A stretch of 45,105 nt of DNA from Rhodocyclales bacterium (GTDB lineage Bacteria; Pseudomonadota; Gammaproteobacteria; Burkholderiales; Rhodocyclaceae): positions 1 through 45,105 of the forward strand of contig JAPLQZ010000068.1 in assembly GCA_026399415.1 (NCBI GenBank), read 5' to 3'. A program made the position numbers and the translations under genes. Shown piece by piece: positions 1 through 7,110 of this stretch. Positions within the stretch are counted from its first letter, which is position 1. Each line of letters starts with the position of its first letter. Under the pieces are notes generated by a model that worked only from the letters and a program-made list of their open reading frames with translations, made no database searches and was not told the origin of the DNA.

Positions 1-807
1 GCGGTCGGTCGCCACGCCCTTTTGCCGCGCGGCATCGCCCGTGCCGTCGCCCTGGCGGCCGAACTTGCCGATGAACCGGCCGCGCGCATCGAAGGCCTGG
101 ACGCGGAAGTTGAGCGAGTCGGTGACGTACAGGCGGCCCTCAGCCGTGCGCCAGAGGTAAGTCGGATAGTTGAATTCGCCGTCGCCGGTGCCGCGCCGGC
201 CGATGCTGCCGGCCAGCGAGCCGTCGCGCTCGAAGATATGGATGCGATGTTCGGCGGTGTCGACCACATGGAGCCGGCCGCTGGCGGCGTCGAAGGCGAT
301 GCCGGTCGGCTGCGTCAGCTTGACGTCGAGGCGTATCGCCAGCGCCGACTTTGCGCCGGGCTGGATGACGAACACCTGGGCCAGCTTTGAGTCAGCGACA
401 TACACCTCGCCGGCGGCGCCGCGCGCCAGCGCTACCGGCGAAGGCAGAGGCGCGTCATCGGCCGCGGCGATCAGGGAGTAGTCGCCGCTGCCGGTAGTGT
501 CGAAGCGATGCACGCCGCGGGCGCCCGGATCGGCGACGTAGAGGATGCCGCCGCTCGCCACCACGGCCATCGGGCGGACGATGCGCGTTTCCGCTGCGCC
601 GAACAGCAAGTCCTTGAGCCGTTCGAAGAAGCCTTTGCCGATGCCGAGGTCGGCGGCGCGCGAGAAGGCCTTGACGAATTCGACGCGCGGCTGCGCCGGC
701 CCCGGCGGCCACACCAGCCTTTCCTGTTCCGGCTCGGCCCGGACCGGCGCGCAGACACAGGCCGCAAGCAGCAGGGCGAAGCAGGCGATGCGGCGCAGGA
801 TGTTCAT
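1..807 (-). CDS. NHL-repeat beta-propeller lipoprotein, 3' end outside window
   Basis: The reading frame is open from the ATG at 807 to the window edge (269 codons), so the C-terminus is missing. The N-terminus is hydrophobic and contains a lipobox-like LLAAC near residues 13-17, suggesting an exported, probably lipid-anchored protein. NHL/beta-propeller signatures follow, such as LYVADPGARGVHRFD, VYVADSK, LHVVDTAEHRIHIFE and LYVTDSLNFRVQAFD, each a strand set of one propeller blade. It starts three bases after the stop of the beta-barrel gene and is the last visible gene of a leftward operon with a second NHL lipoprotein and a tetraheme cytochrome. NHL propellers usually mediate protein contacts, so a scaffold role at the envelope is inferred. 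The substrate or partner is unknown. Confidence 0.8.
   Translation of the reverse strand, partial: MNILRRIACFALLLAACVCAPVRAEPEQERLVWPPGPAQPRVEFVKAFSRAADLGIGKGFFERLKDLLFGAAETRIVRPMAVVASGGILYVADPGARGVHRFDTTGSGDYSLIAAADDAPLPSPVALARGAAGEVYVADSKLAQVFVIQPGAKSALAIRLDVKLTQPTGIAFDAASGRLHVVDTAEHRIHIFERDGSLAGSIGRRGTGDGEFNYPTYLWRTAEGRLYVTDSLNFRVQAFDARGRFIGKFGRQGDGTGDAARQKGVATDR
337..350 (+). repeat. Copy of dispersed 14-mer CGCCAGCGCCGACT
   Basis: This is an exact copy of a 14-base sequence also found at 17185, 25684 and 38147. Here it lies inside the NHL lipoprotein gene, on the strand opposite to its coding direction. Confidence 0.6.
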
Positions 808-809
808 GG

Positions 810-2603
810 TCAGAAATCCCGTTTGGCGAGGAACTGGAAAGTGGTCCGGTTGCGCTCGACGCCGGCCTGGGTTTCGCGCGTGCGCATCAGGCTGGAGGTC
901 AGCGTGAATTTCCGCTCCTGCCATTGCACGCCGATCGAACCGTCATTGCGCTGGCGCGGAATGAGCCCGGCATCGTCGCGTTCGCCGCTCAGTGCGGCGG
1001 TGAGATCGATGCCGAACCAGCGGCGCGACCAGAACCGCAGCTCATAAGCATGCAGGTCGGAATTCTGCGCGGCGAGGGCGTAGTCGATGCGCGCGCGGCG
1101 CACCGAGGCGCGCAGATTGCCCAGTCCGAACAGCGGCTCGTCGGTCTGGATGTAAACATCGTCGGCCATGCGCCGGTAGGGGGAAACGGTTTCGTGCCGG
1201 TTCTCGACTTCGATGCCGCCGCCGATCGTGATCGGCAGGCCGGGATTGAAAGGCAGGTCGGCGCGCAGGCCGGAGGTGGAACTCTTTACCTCGTTGAGCG
1301 GAAAGGTGGGCGAGCCGGAGGCCAGGCGCGGCGTCGAAGTGAAGTAGCGGAAATAGGTATTGACGTAGCGCGAGACGCTCCAGTTCAGGTTGAGGGTCTG
1401 GTCGAACTGGTTGTAGGCGTAGGTGCCGCCGACCTCATAGGCGTAGTCGACCAGCAGTTGCTCGCCGTCGAGGATGCGTCCGCCGATCAGCCGTTCCAGG
1501 CGTGTTTCGGTGCCGACGATGGTTAGCACATAGTCGACGCCGGCGACGAAGGTCTGGGTGCGGCCGGCATTGCTCACCAGCGGGGTTCCGGCGATGACAT
1601 GGGAATGGCCGAGAGCGACGGTCGCGGTGCCGCTAAGGGTGATGCGCTCGCCGATGACGCCGGTCTGCGGTGCCAGGGTCTGCTGGGAGCGCGAGTCATG
1701 GCGGACACCGTAGCTGAGCTGGGCGGCGCCGACCGGCAGCGCCTGGTCGTAGCGGATGCTGCCGTCGATGCCCTGCGAGCGGGCGATGAACTGCCGTGTT
1801 GCGCTGCTGTCGCCGCGCGCGCCGAGGCTGGTTTCGAGAGCGGGCAGCGGCCAGTAGTTGAGCCCGGCGGCGACCGCCTGGGTGACGGCGTCCGTCTCGC
1901 CCTGGCTGCTGTGGCCGTAATTGTAGAAGCCGTAGCTGTGCAGCCGGGTCGAGTGCCGGGCGCGCAGGTCGAGCATGAAGCGCCTGTCCCGGAGTTCCGG
2001 GAAGCCGCCCGATTCGAGCGCGTATTTCTGCGTATTGAAGCTGAGGATGTTGGCCAGATCGTATTGCCGGTTGTCGCCCAGTTGCAGGCGCGTATCGACA
2101 TTGATCGCCTGGTTGCTCGCCGTGCTCGACTGGATCGGCAGATTTTGGCTGCCGCTCTGCGAGGCCTGCTGACTGGTCTGGTACTGGACCTGCGTCGACC
2201 CCAGTGCGCCGTAGGCACGGCTTGCGCCCAGGTTGAACTGGTCGTTGCGGTCGTCGACCAGCCGGTCGGCACCGCGTCCCTGCGAGTGCGAACGTGTATA
2301 GCCCGCCTGCAGCGGCACCGGCGATGCCGCGGCGAGCAGCGAGAAATCGAAGCCGTAGCGCGTGTTTTCCTGCGTCAGCACTTGGCCCGGGGCGACGCTG
2401 ACGGTCGGATTCAGGTGCGAAAAGAACAGCGATCCGGTGTAGGGCTTGTCACGCAGCAGCGTGGCCCGTGCGGTGAGGTTGTACAGCGCGCCGCGCGCTC
2501 TTGCTTCGCCGCTGTCGCCGGCGAAGCTGTCGCTGTGGAGTATCGGGCCGCCGCCGAGATTGAGCGTCATCAGGTTGGGGTGGTAGACGTAGCTGTGTGT
2601 CAT
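810..2603 (-). CDS. Outer-membrane beta-barrel protein (porin-like); start uncertain
   Basis: From the first ATG the frame gives 597 residues rich in alternating polar and aromatic strands, with short turns and a C-terminal Phe (AKRDF), as is usual for outer-membrane barrels. It contains no CXXCH motif. It lies between two NHL lipoprotein genes and downstream of a tetraheme cytochrome, as in porin-cytochrome conduits, where a large barrel lets electron carriers cross the outer membrane. That role is inferred from context. The start is a problem. The ATG at 2603 gives no signal peptide, yet the frame stays open upstream to 2768, through porin-like sequence (GTDGYVTLQYVQDEQ), to a CTG overlapping the preceding stop codon. 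No ATG, GTG or TTG occurs in that stretch. Either the protein uses an unusual start or a frameshift or deletion has removed its leader. Confidence 0.7.
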   Translation of the reverse strand: MTHSYVYHPNLMTLNLGGGPILHSDSFAGDSGEARARGALYNLTARATLLRDKPYTGSLFFSHLNPTVSVAPGQVLTQENTRYGFDFSLLAAASPVPLQAGYTRSHSQGRGADRLVDDRNDQFNLGASRAYGALGSTQVQYQTSQQASQSGSQNLPIQSSTASNQAINVDTRLQLGDNRQYDLANILSFNTQKYALESGGFPELRDRRFMLDLRARHSTRLHSYGFYNYGHSSQGETDAVTQAVAAGLNYWPLPALETSLGARGDSSATRQFIARSQGIDGSIRYDQALPVGAAQLSYGVRHDSRSQQTLAPQTGVIGERITLSGTATVALGHSHVIAGTPLVSNAGRTQTFVAGVDYVLTIVGTETRLERLIGGRILDGEQLLVDYAYEVGGTYAYNQFDQTLNLNWSVSRYVNTYFRYFTSTPRLASGSPTFPLNEVKSSTSGLRADLPFNPGLPITIGGGIEVENRHETVSPYRRMADDVYIQTDEPLFGLGNLRASVRRARIDYALAAQNSDLHAYELRFWSRRWFGIDLTAALSGERDDAGLIPRQRNDGSIGVQWQERKFTLTSSLMRTRETQAGVERNRTTFQFLAKRDF

Positions 2604-2764
2604 GACGAATATTTCGTTGCGGAGGCCCGACTGCGCCTGGCGCGAACGGGTCGCCGCGCCTTGCTGGCCGGTCGTCTGCTCATCCTGGACGTATTGCAGG
2701 GTGACGTAACCATCGGTGCCGGTCAGTTTGTAAGGCTCGATCTCCTCGGCTCGGCTGTGGTCGT

Positions 2765-3907
2765 TCAGGAGACCGGCTTGGCGGCCGGCTGGCCTTCCGG
2801 ATAGTCCATGTCCCTCAACTTGCCGAAAGCGAAGATGTCGATCTTGTTCGGCCCGAACTGGCTGGCGACGAGGATCAGGTAATCGATGGTGAACTTCGGA
2901 TCGGCAAAGCGGCGAAAGGCGGCGATGTTGTCGTAGTCGACGGTCACGCCTGCCGGCAGATTGAGGCCGTCGCTGCGGCCGTCGGTCTGGCCGAAATACA
3001 TCAGCAGCTTGCCGCTGTTGTCGAAGATCTGCACGTTCTGGAATGCCGCGTCGCCGACCAGCAGGCGGCCGTTCCTGTCCATGGCGATGCCCTTCGGCCG
3101 GGCGAAGCTGCCCACCGTCGAGCCGACAGTGCCGTAGGTGCGTACCGGCTTGCCTTCGGCGGTGAAGCGCTGGACACGGAAGTTGCTGGTCTCGACGACA
3201 TAGATGTCGCCGTCCGGCCCGAGCGCAATATTGGTCGGGTGGAACAGTTCCCCGTCGCCGGAACCCGCCTTGCCGAACTTGAAGAGAAGCTTGCCGGTGA
3301 TTTTTTCCAGCACCTGGATCTGGTGGTGGAGGATGTCGGCGACATACAGGCGATTGCCGGCGATGGCGAGATCAACCGGGCGGAACTGGCCTTCGACACC
3401 GTAGGCCCGGACGAAGCGGTCATCGCGGTCATAGACCAGCACCTGGTCGCGGCCCGTGTCGGTAATGTACTTGGTGCCGTCGGCGTCGATCCGGATGTTG
3501 ATCGGCCGCTTGATGCGGCCGGCGCCGATGCCGGTGACAAAACTGAAGCGCTGCTGCGCCAGGTCGAAAATCGCCAGCCCGCCGGCACCCGTGTCGGCAA
3601 CGTAGAGCTTGCCTCCGTACAGGGCGATGCCGTAGGGCTGGGTCAGCCGCTGCATCTCTTTCTCCTCGCCGACGATGAAGTCGGCAAAGCTGTTCTTCCT
3701 GACGGCGAGGTCGCGCTCGCTGGCAATGGTGGTCAGGTACTGGATGCGCGGCGAATTCGGCAGCGGCGGGTAGAACACTGGTCCCGCCGGGGCTTCGGCG
3801 GCCTTGTTCTGCTCGGGCTGGTTCGGATTGCTGACGCAAGCCGCCAGCATCGCCGCGGCGGCGACCACGACGATGTATCTCGATAGCATATGGCTGCTCA
3901 TTTTCAT
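2765..3907 (-). CDS. NHL-repeat beta-propeller lipoprotein
   Basis: The protein has 380 residues. The ATG at 3907 is preferred over more upstream codons because GGAAAG precedes it and because it opens directly into a signal peptide ending in a lipobox, MLAAC, with Cys24 as the predicted lipidated residue. NHL-type repeats run from about residue 90 to the end (YGIALYGGKLYVADTG, INIRIDADGTKYITDTG, VDLAIAGNRLYVADI, TNIALGPDGDIYVVET, KGIAMDRNGRLLVGD), giving five to six propeller blades. It follows the tetraheme cytochrome gene by 31 bp and overlaps or abuts the beta-barrel frame at its 3' end. NHL propellers act as interaction platforms. Here it may sit on the periplasmic or outer face of a conduit complex, which is inferred. 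Confidence 0.85.
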   Translation of the reverse strand: MKMSSHMLSRYIVVVAAAAMLAACVSNPNQPEQNKAAEAPAGPVFYPPLPNSPRIQYLTTIASERDLAVRKNSFADFIVGEEKEMQRLTQPYGIALYGGKLYVADTGAGGLAIFDLAQQRFSFVTGIGAGRIKRPINIRIDADGTKYITDTGRDQVLVYDRDDRFVRAYGVEGQFRPVDLAIAGNRLYVADILHHQIQVLEKITGKLLFKFGKAGSGDGELFHPTNIALGPDGDIYVVETSNFRVQRFTAEGKPVRTYGTVGSTVGSFARPKGIAMDRNGRLLVGDAAFQNVQIFDNSGKLLMYFGQTDGRSDGLNLPAGVTVDYDNIAAFRRFADPKFTIDYLILVASQFGPNKIDIFAFGKLRDMDYPEGQPAAKPVS

Positions 3908-3938
3908 TTTCTTTCCGGTCGGCACGTGGACCCCGGGC

Positions 3939-4595
3939 CTACTTGTTGTGACAGGCGAGGCAGATCTTGCTGCCGGACGGGTCGACCTTGACCAGGCCGG
4001 TGCCGAGGCCACCCACGGTGAAGGTGTTGTGCACGTCGTGGCAGGAATCGCATTCCATCTTGCCGCCATAGAGCAGCATGGCATTGACCGTACCGGTCCG
4101 GGTCTGGGTGCCGGAGCCGATGGTGACGGTCTTGGTGGCCGGATCGAAGAGCGACCCGTCGGCCGTGGCCAGCGCGGTGTTGAAGGTGAAGCCGATCGGA
4201 TGCGAACCCTTGAGGTTGGTGCCGAGGTTGTTGGCCGCCGAGATCATGGTGGTGCCGGTGACGCCGCCGAAGCTGTTCACCGCGACCGTGCCGTCGTGAC
4301 AGGACATGCACAGCTTCGAGCCGCCGCCAGGCTGTCCGGTCGTGGCGTTCATGGTCGGCGTGCTGTAGAGCGTGTAGGTCGCGGTCGAGTTGGCGTGGCT
4401 CCACAGCGGCGCGTCGGTGGTGGCCGTGTCGGTCTTGTGCGGGGCGTGGCAGGCCACGCAGATGCGGCCGCCCGACCAGGCCTGGCCGGTGAAATCGTGG
4501 GCGGAACCGGTGATCGTGCCGGCCAGCGCGGGCACCGAGGCAAGCAGCAACAGGCTCCTGGCCAACCATCCTGCAAGTTGTTTCAGTGGCTTCAT
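3939..4595 (-). CDS. Secreted tetraheme cytochrome c (paired CXXCH family)
   Basis: This protein has 218 residues, with a Sec signal peptide (positively charged start, hydrophobic LLLLAS core, predicted cleavage after PALA near residue 25). Four c-type heme motifs are visible: CVACH (46-50), CMSCH (96-100), CDSCH (182-186) and CLACH (212-216). The long heme-free loop between hemes 2 and 3 and the widely spaced motifs fit the doubled-CXXCH family. The ATG at 4595 has AGGGAG upstream. It is the first gene of the leftward operon and is divergent from the membrane protein gene at 4779. A periplasmic or outer-membrane electron carrier that links the 18-heme cytochrome with the barrel complex is a reasonable inference. 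Its redox partner cannot be read from sequence. Confidence 0.85.
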   Translation of the reverse strand: MKPLKQLAGWLARSLLLLASVPALAGTITGSAHDFTGQAWSGGRICVACHAPHKTDTATTDAPLWSHANSTATYTLYSTPTMNATTGQPGGGSKLCMSCHDGTVAVNSFGGVTGTTMISAANNLGTNLKGSHPIGFTFNTALATADGSLFDPATKTVTIGSGTQTRTGTVNAMLLYGGKMECDSCHDVHNTFTVGGLGTGLVKVDPSGSKICLACHNK

Positions 4596-4778
4596 TTTGC
4601 AAACTCCCTATGCGGGTTGAGATAAATGTTCAGAGCCGGGTGGCTCGAGTTGACTTGGTGCGAGGCGGATGTTCCGGATTCGCCACGGCGCGCGCCACTG
4701 TCGTCGGCGCCCGACACTTTTGCCGATCGGTCCCATCCCCTAGGATTGCGTCCGTAGCAACAACGCGGGAGTCAAGCA
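4596..4778. promoter_or_regulatory. Divergent control region with TGTC-N10-GACA palindrome
   Basis: This 183-bp region separates the two electron-transfer operons. A palindrome, TGTC-N10-GACA, lies at 4699-4716. The arms extend to TGTCG/CGACA. A -10-like TAGGAT (4741-4746) with a weak -35 near 4719-4724 would place the palindrome just upstream of the -35 element of the rightward operon, a position typical of sigma-70 activators. A TGTC/GACA dyad is, from memory, the type of site reported for enterobacterial GlrR/QseF, whose homologue is encoded at 9888-11192. The promoter assignment is inferred. Confidence 0.4.
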
Positions 4779-5678
4779 ATGGAAATGGAAGCCACCGCCG
4801 GAAGTTTTCCGGCGCCGCAATCGTCGGCATTGCGCCGCATCGGCAGGTCGCTGGTCGCGATTGCCGTGCGGGTTGCCATCGCCGCGGTCGTCATCTCGCT
4901 GGCATTGATCGCCTGGATCGTGCGGCGCGGCGACCTGTATACCTCCGCGTCCGATATCAACTATTGGCTGGGCGTGGCCGGCGGCTCGCTGATGGTCGTG
5001 CTGCTGATCTATCCGCTGCGCAAGCGCTTCCGCGTGCTTGCCGTGCTCGGCCCGCTCAAGCACTGGTTTCGCTTCCATATTGTGGCGGGCATTGCTGGGC
5101 CGGTCATCGTGCTGTTCCATTCGACTTTCCATGTCGGGTCCTTCAACGCCGCCATCGCGCTGGCATGCATGCTGCTGGTGGTTGCCAGCGGCCTTGTCGG
5201 CCGCTTCATCTATCGCCGGATCCACCATGGCCTTTACGGCAGTCGCGCCACGGCGGTGGAAATGCAGCGAGCATTGGAGCAGCAGGTGGCGTCGCTGCAC
5301 GGGGCGCTTTCCCGGCTACCGGTGATCGAGCGCGAAATCAGCCGCTTCTCTGCGCTGGTTTCCTTGCCGCCGCAGGGCCGCTGGCAGCGCAGCCTGCACT
5401 TCGCCTCGCTGGGCTGGAAGCGTTATCTGGTCGGTCGTCGTGTGCGCAGGACGATTGCCGGGTGCGACACAAGAGTCGGCGCCGGCGACACGGCGACGAA
5501 TGCGCATTTTCATACGCTGGCGCAGACCATCGACGACACCCTGAAAGCCATACAGCGCACGGCGCAGTTTTCGACCTATGAAAAGCTCTTTTCACTTTGG
5601 CATGTGGTGCATATCCCTTTCCTGTTCCTGCTGGTGGTCACCGCAATCGTTCATGTCGTGGCAGTGCACGCTTACTAG
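4779..5678 (+). CDS. Polytopic membrane protein with paired histidines, probable b-type heme protein
   Basis: The protein has 299 residues, with hydrophobic segments near 25-47, 63-80, 100-117, 122-143 and 270-295. Histidines cluster in or near these segments: H95 and H100 (KHWFRFH), H114 and H118 (FHSTFH), then H275, H278, H292 and H297 near the C-terminus (WHVVHIP, VHVVAVH). Such pairs are the usual axial ligands of b hemes in cytochrome b561 and ferric-reductase-like proteins. Residues 150-265 form a soluble loop with a likely helical section. GGGAG lies upstream of the ATG. Its 3' end overlaps the 18-heme cytochrome gene by 26 bp, implying coupled translation. The likely role is to pass electrons across the inner membrane between the FAD/Fe-S protein and the periplasmic cytochrome (inferred). 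No exact family assignment is made. Confidence 0.7.
   Translation: MEMEATAGSFPAPQSSALRRIGRSLVAIAVRVAIAAVVISLALIAWIVRRGDLYTSASDINYWLGVAGGSLMVVLLIYPLRKRFRVLAVLGPLKHWFRFHIVAGIAGPVIVLFHSTFHVGSFNAAIALACMLLVVASGLVGRFIYRRIHHGLYGSRATAVEMQRALEQQVASLHGALSRLPVIEREISRFSALVSLPPQGRWQRSLHFASLGWKRYLVGRRVRRTIAGCDTRVGAGDTATNAHFHTLAQTIDDTLKAIQRTAQFSTYEKLFSLWHVVHIPFLFLLVVTAIVHVVAVHAY
5474..5483 (-). repeat. Variant of the dispersed repeat core (GGCGCCGACT)
   Basis: On the minus strand this differs by one base from the core AGCGCCGACT and keeps the following CT. It lies within the coding sequence of the membrane protein. Confidence 0.3.
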
Positions 5679-7110
5679 GACGACAGGCGCAGTTGCCGTC
5701 GCCATATTCATGATTTCATCCGCCGCGACAGCGCAAAGTCTCGAGTCGGCCGTGATGCCCGGCCCCGTCATCCAGGGGCATGCCGATCTCGAAGCGGCCT
5801 GCCAGAACTGCCATGTCCGCTTCGACCGCGCGGCGCAGCCAAAGCTTTGCCTCGACTGCCACAAGCCGGTGGCGGCCGATGTGCGCGCCGCCACCGGCTA
5901 CCACGGCCGCATCAGGCAACGCGAATGTCGCAGCTGCCATACCGAGCACAGGGGCCGCGGTGCCAAGGTCGTGCAACTCGACGAAGTGAAGTTCGACCAT
6001 GCACTTACGGATTTTCAGCTGCGCGGCAGGCACCGCGGCCGCAGCTGCAGCAGTTGTCATCAACTCAGGGTGAAATTCAGCCAGGCGCCCTCCGACTGCG
6101 TCAGTTGTCACCGCAAGGAAGATTTCAACAAGGGGCACAAGAACGGCCTCGGGCCGAAATGCGAGAACTGCCACAATGAATCTTCCTGGAAAGAGGCGCG
6201 CTTCGATCACGCCAAAACCAAATTTCCGCTGCGCCTCGCTCATGCCGAGGCGAAGGTCAAGTGCGCCGACTGCCACCTCGACAACAAGTTTGTCGACACG
6301 CCGCGCGAGTGCATCTCCTGCCATCGCAGGGACGACATGAAGGACGGCCACAAGGGTCACTTCGGCGCTCGTTGCGACAGCTGCCACACCGAGGCGGACT
6401 GGAAGGTATCCACCTTCCGCCATGACCGCGATACGCATTTCGCGCTGCTCGACCGCCACCGCACGGTCAAGTGCGGCAATTGCCATCGCGCACCGCTCTA
6501 CAAGGAGAAGACGCCGACGCGCTGCATCTCCTGCCATCGCGTCGACGACAACGAGAAGGGCCACCGCGGGTCGCTCGGCGACAAATGCGACAAGTGCCAC
6601 AACGCGCGCGGCTGGAAGGGCACCAGTTTCGAGCACGACCGCGACACGAAGTTTCCGCTGCGCGACAAACACCATGCGGCCAAGTGCGACAGCTGCCACA
6701 AGGACGCCGGTATGCGCGAGAAACTGCCGCAGAAGTGTGCCGCCTGCCACGAGCGCGAAGACCGCGAAAAGGGCCACAAGGGAAACTATGGCGACAAGTG
6801 CGAAACGTGCCACGACGAGAGGAGCTTCAAGCCGTCCACGTTCGGCCATGGCCGCAATACCCCGTTTGCCCTGGCCGGCAGGCATGTCAAGGTCGCCTGC
6901 GCCGCCTGCCATCGCGGCCCGCTGTATCGCACGAAAACAGAAGGCCGTTGCTATGCCTGCCACGAAAAGGAAGACGTGCATTTCGGCAGCTTCGACCTGC
7001 AGTGCGACAAATGCCACGTCGCCGATGACTGGCGCAAGGTGAAGAAGACGGAGGGCGTCGAGCCGGCGGGCAAAGCTGTTCTCCTCCCGGGCAAGGCGCG
7101 CGCGCCATGA
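5653..7110 (+). CDS. 18-heme periplasmic cytochrome c
   Basis: The protein has 485 residues. The ATG at 5653 is chosen because it opens into a signal peptide (basic start, AVAVAIFMISSAATA, cleavage near residue 27); more upstream codons lie deep in the preceding gene. Eighteen CXXCH motifs are present, the first at residues 50-54 (CQNCH) and the last at 451-455 (CDKCH). From about residue 160 the protein is built of repeated modules of about 60-70 residues, each carrying three hemes and the recurring elements GHKG..G.KC..CH, F.HDRDT.F.L..H..VKC..CH and C.SCHR..D. The module resembles c7-type cytochrome units joined in a row, giving a nanowire-like heme chain. It overlaps the membrane protein upstream and the FAD protein downstream, so the three are one translational unit. 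A periplasmic electron conduit is the likely role. Confidence 0.9.
   Translation: MSWQCTLTRTTGAVAVAIFMISSAATAQSLESAVMPGPVIQGHADLEAACQNCHVRFDRAAQPKLCLDCHKPVAADVRAATGYHGRIRQRECRSCHTEHRGRGAKVVQLDEVKFDHALTDFQLRGRHRGRSCSSCHQLRVKFSQAPSDCVSCHRKEDFNKGHKNGLGPKCENCHNESSWKEARFDHAKTKFPLRLAHAEAKVKCADCHLDNKFVDTPRECISCHRRDDMKDGHKGHFGARCDSCHTEADWKVSTFRHDRDTHFALLDRHRTVKCGNCHRAPLYKEKTPTRCISCHRVDDNEKGHRGSLGDKCDKCHNARGWKGTSFEHDRDTKFPLRDKHHAAKCDSCHKDAGMREKLPQKCAACHEREDREKGHKGNYGDKCETCHDERSFKPSTFGHGRNTPFALAGRHVKVACAACHRGPLYRTKTEGRCYACHEKEDVHFGSFDLQCDKCHVADDWRKVKKTEGVEPAGKAVLLPGKARAP

Noticed and set aside
2760-2775. Programmed -1 frameshift joining the NHL lipoprotein to the beta-barrel
   Set aside because: No slippery heptamer or downstream stimulatory structure is visible at the stop codon. 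It is kept only as one possible explanation in the start-codon finding.
1599-2804. A 400-codon + strand frame opposite the beta-barrel gene
   Set aside because: No domain or leader; it is explained as a shadow of the minus-strand gene.
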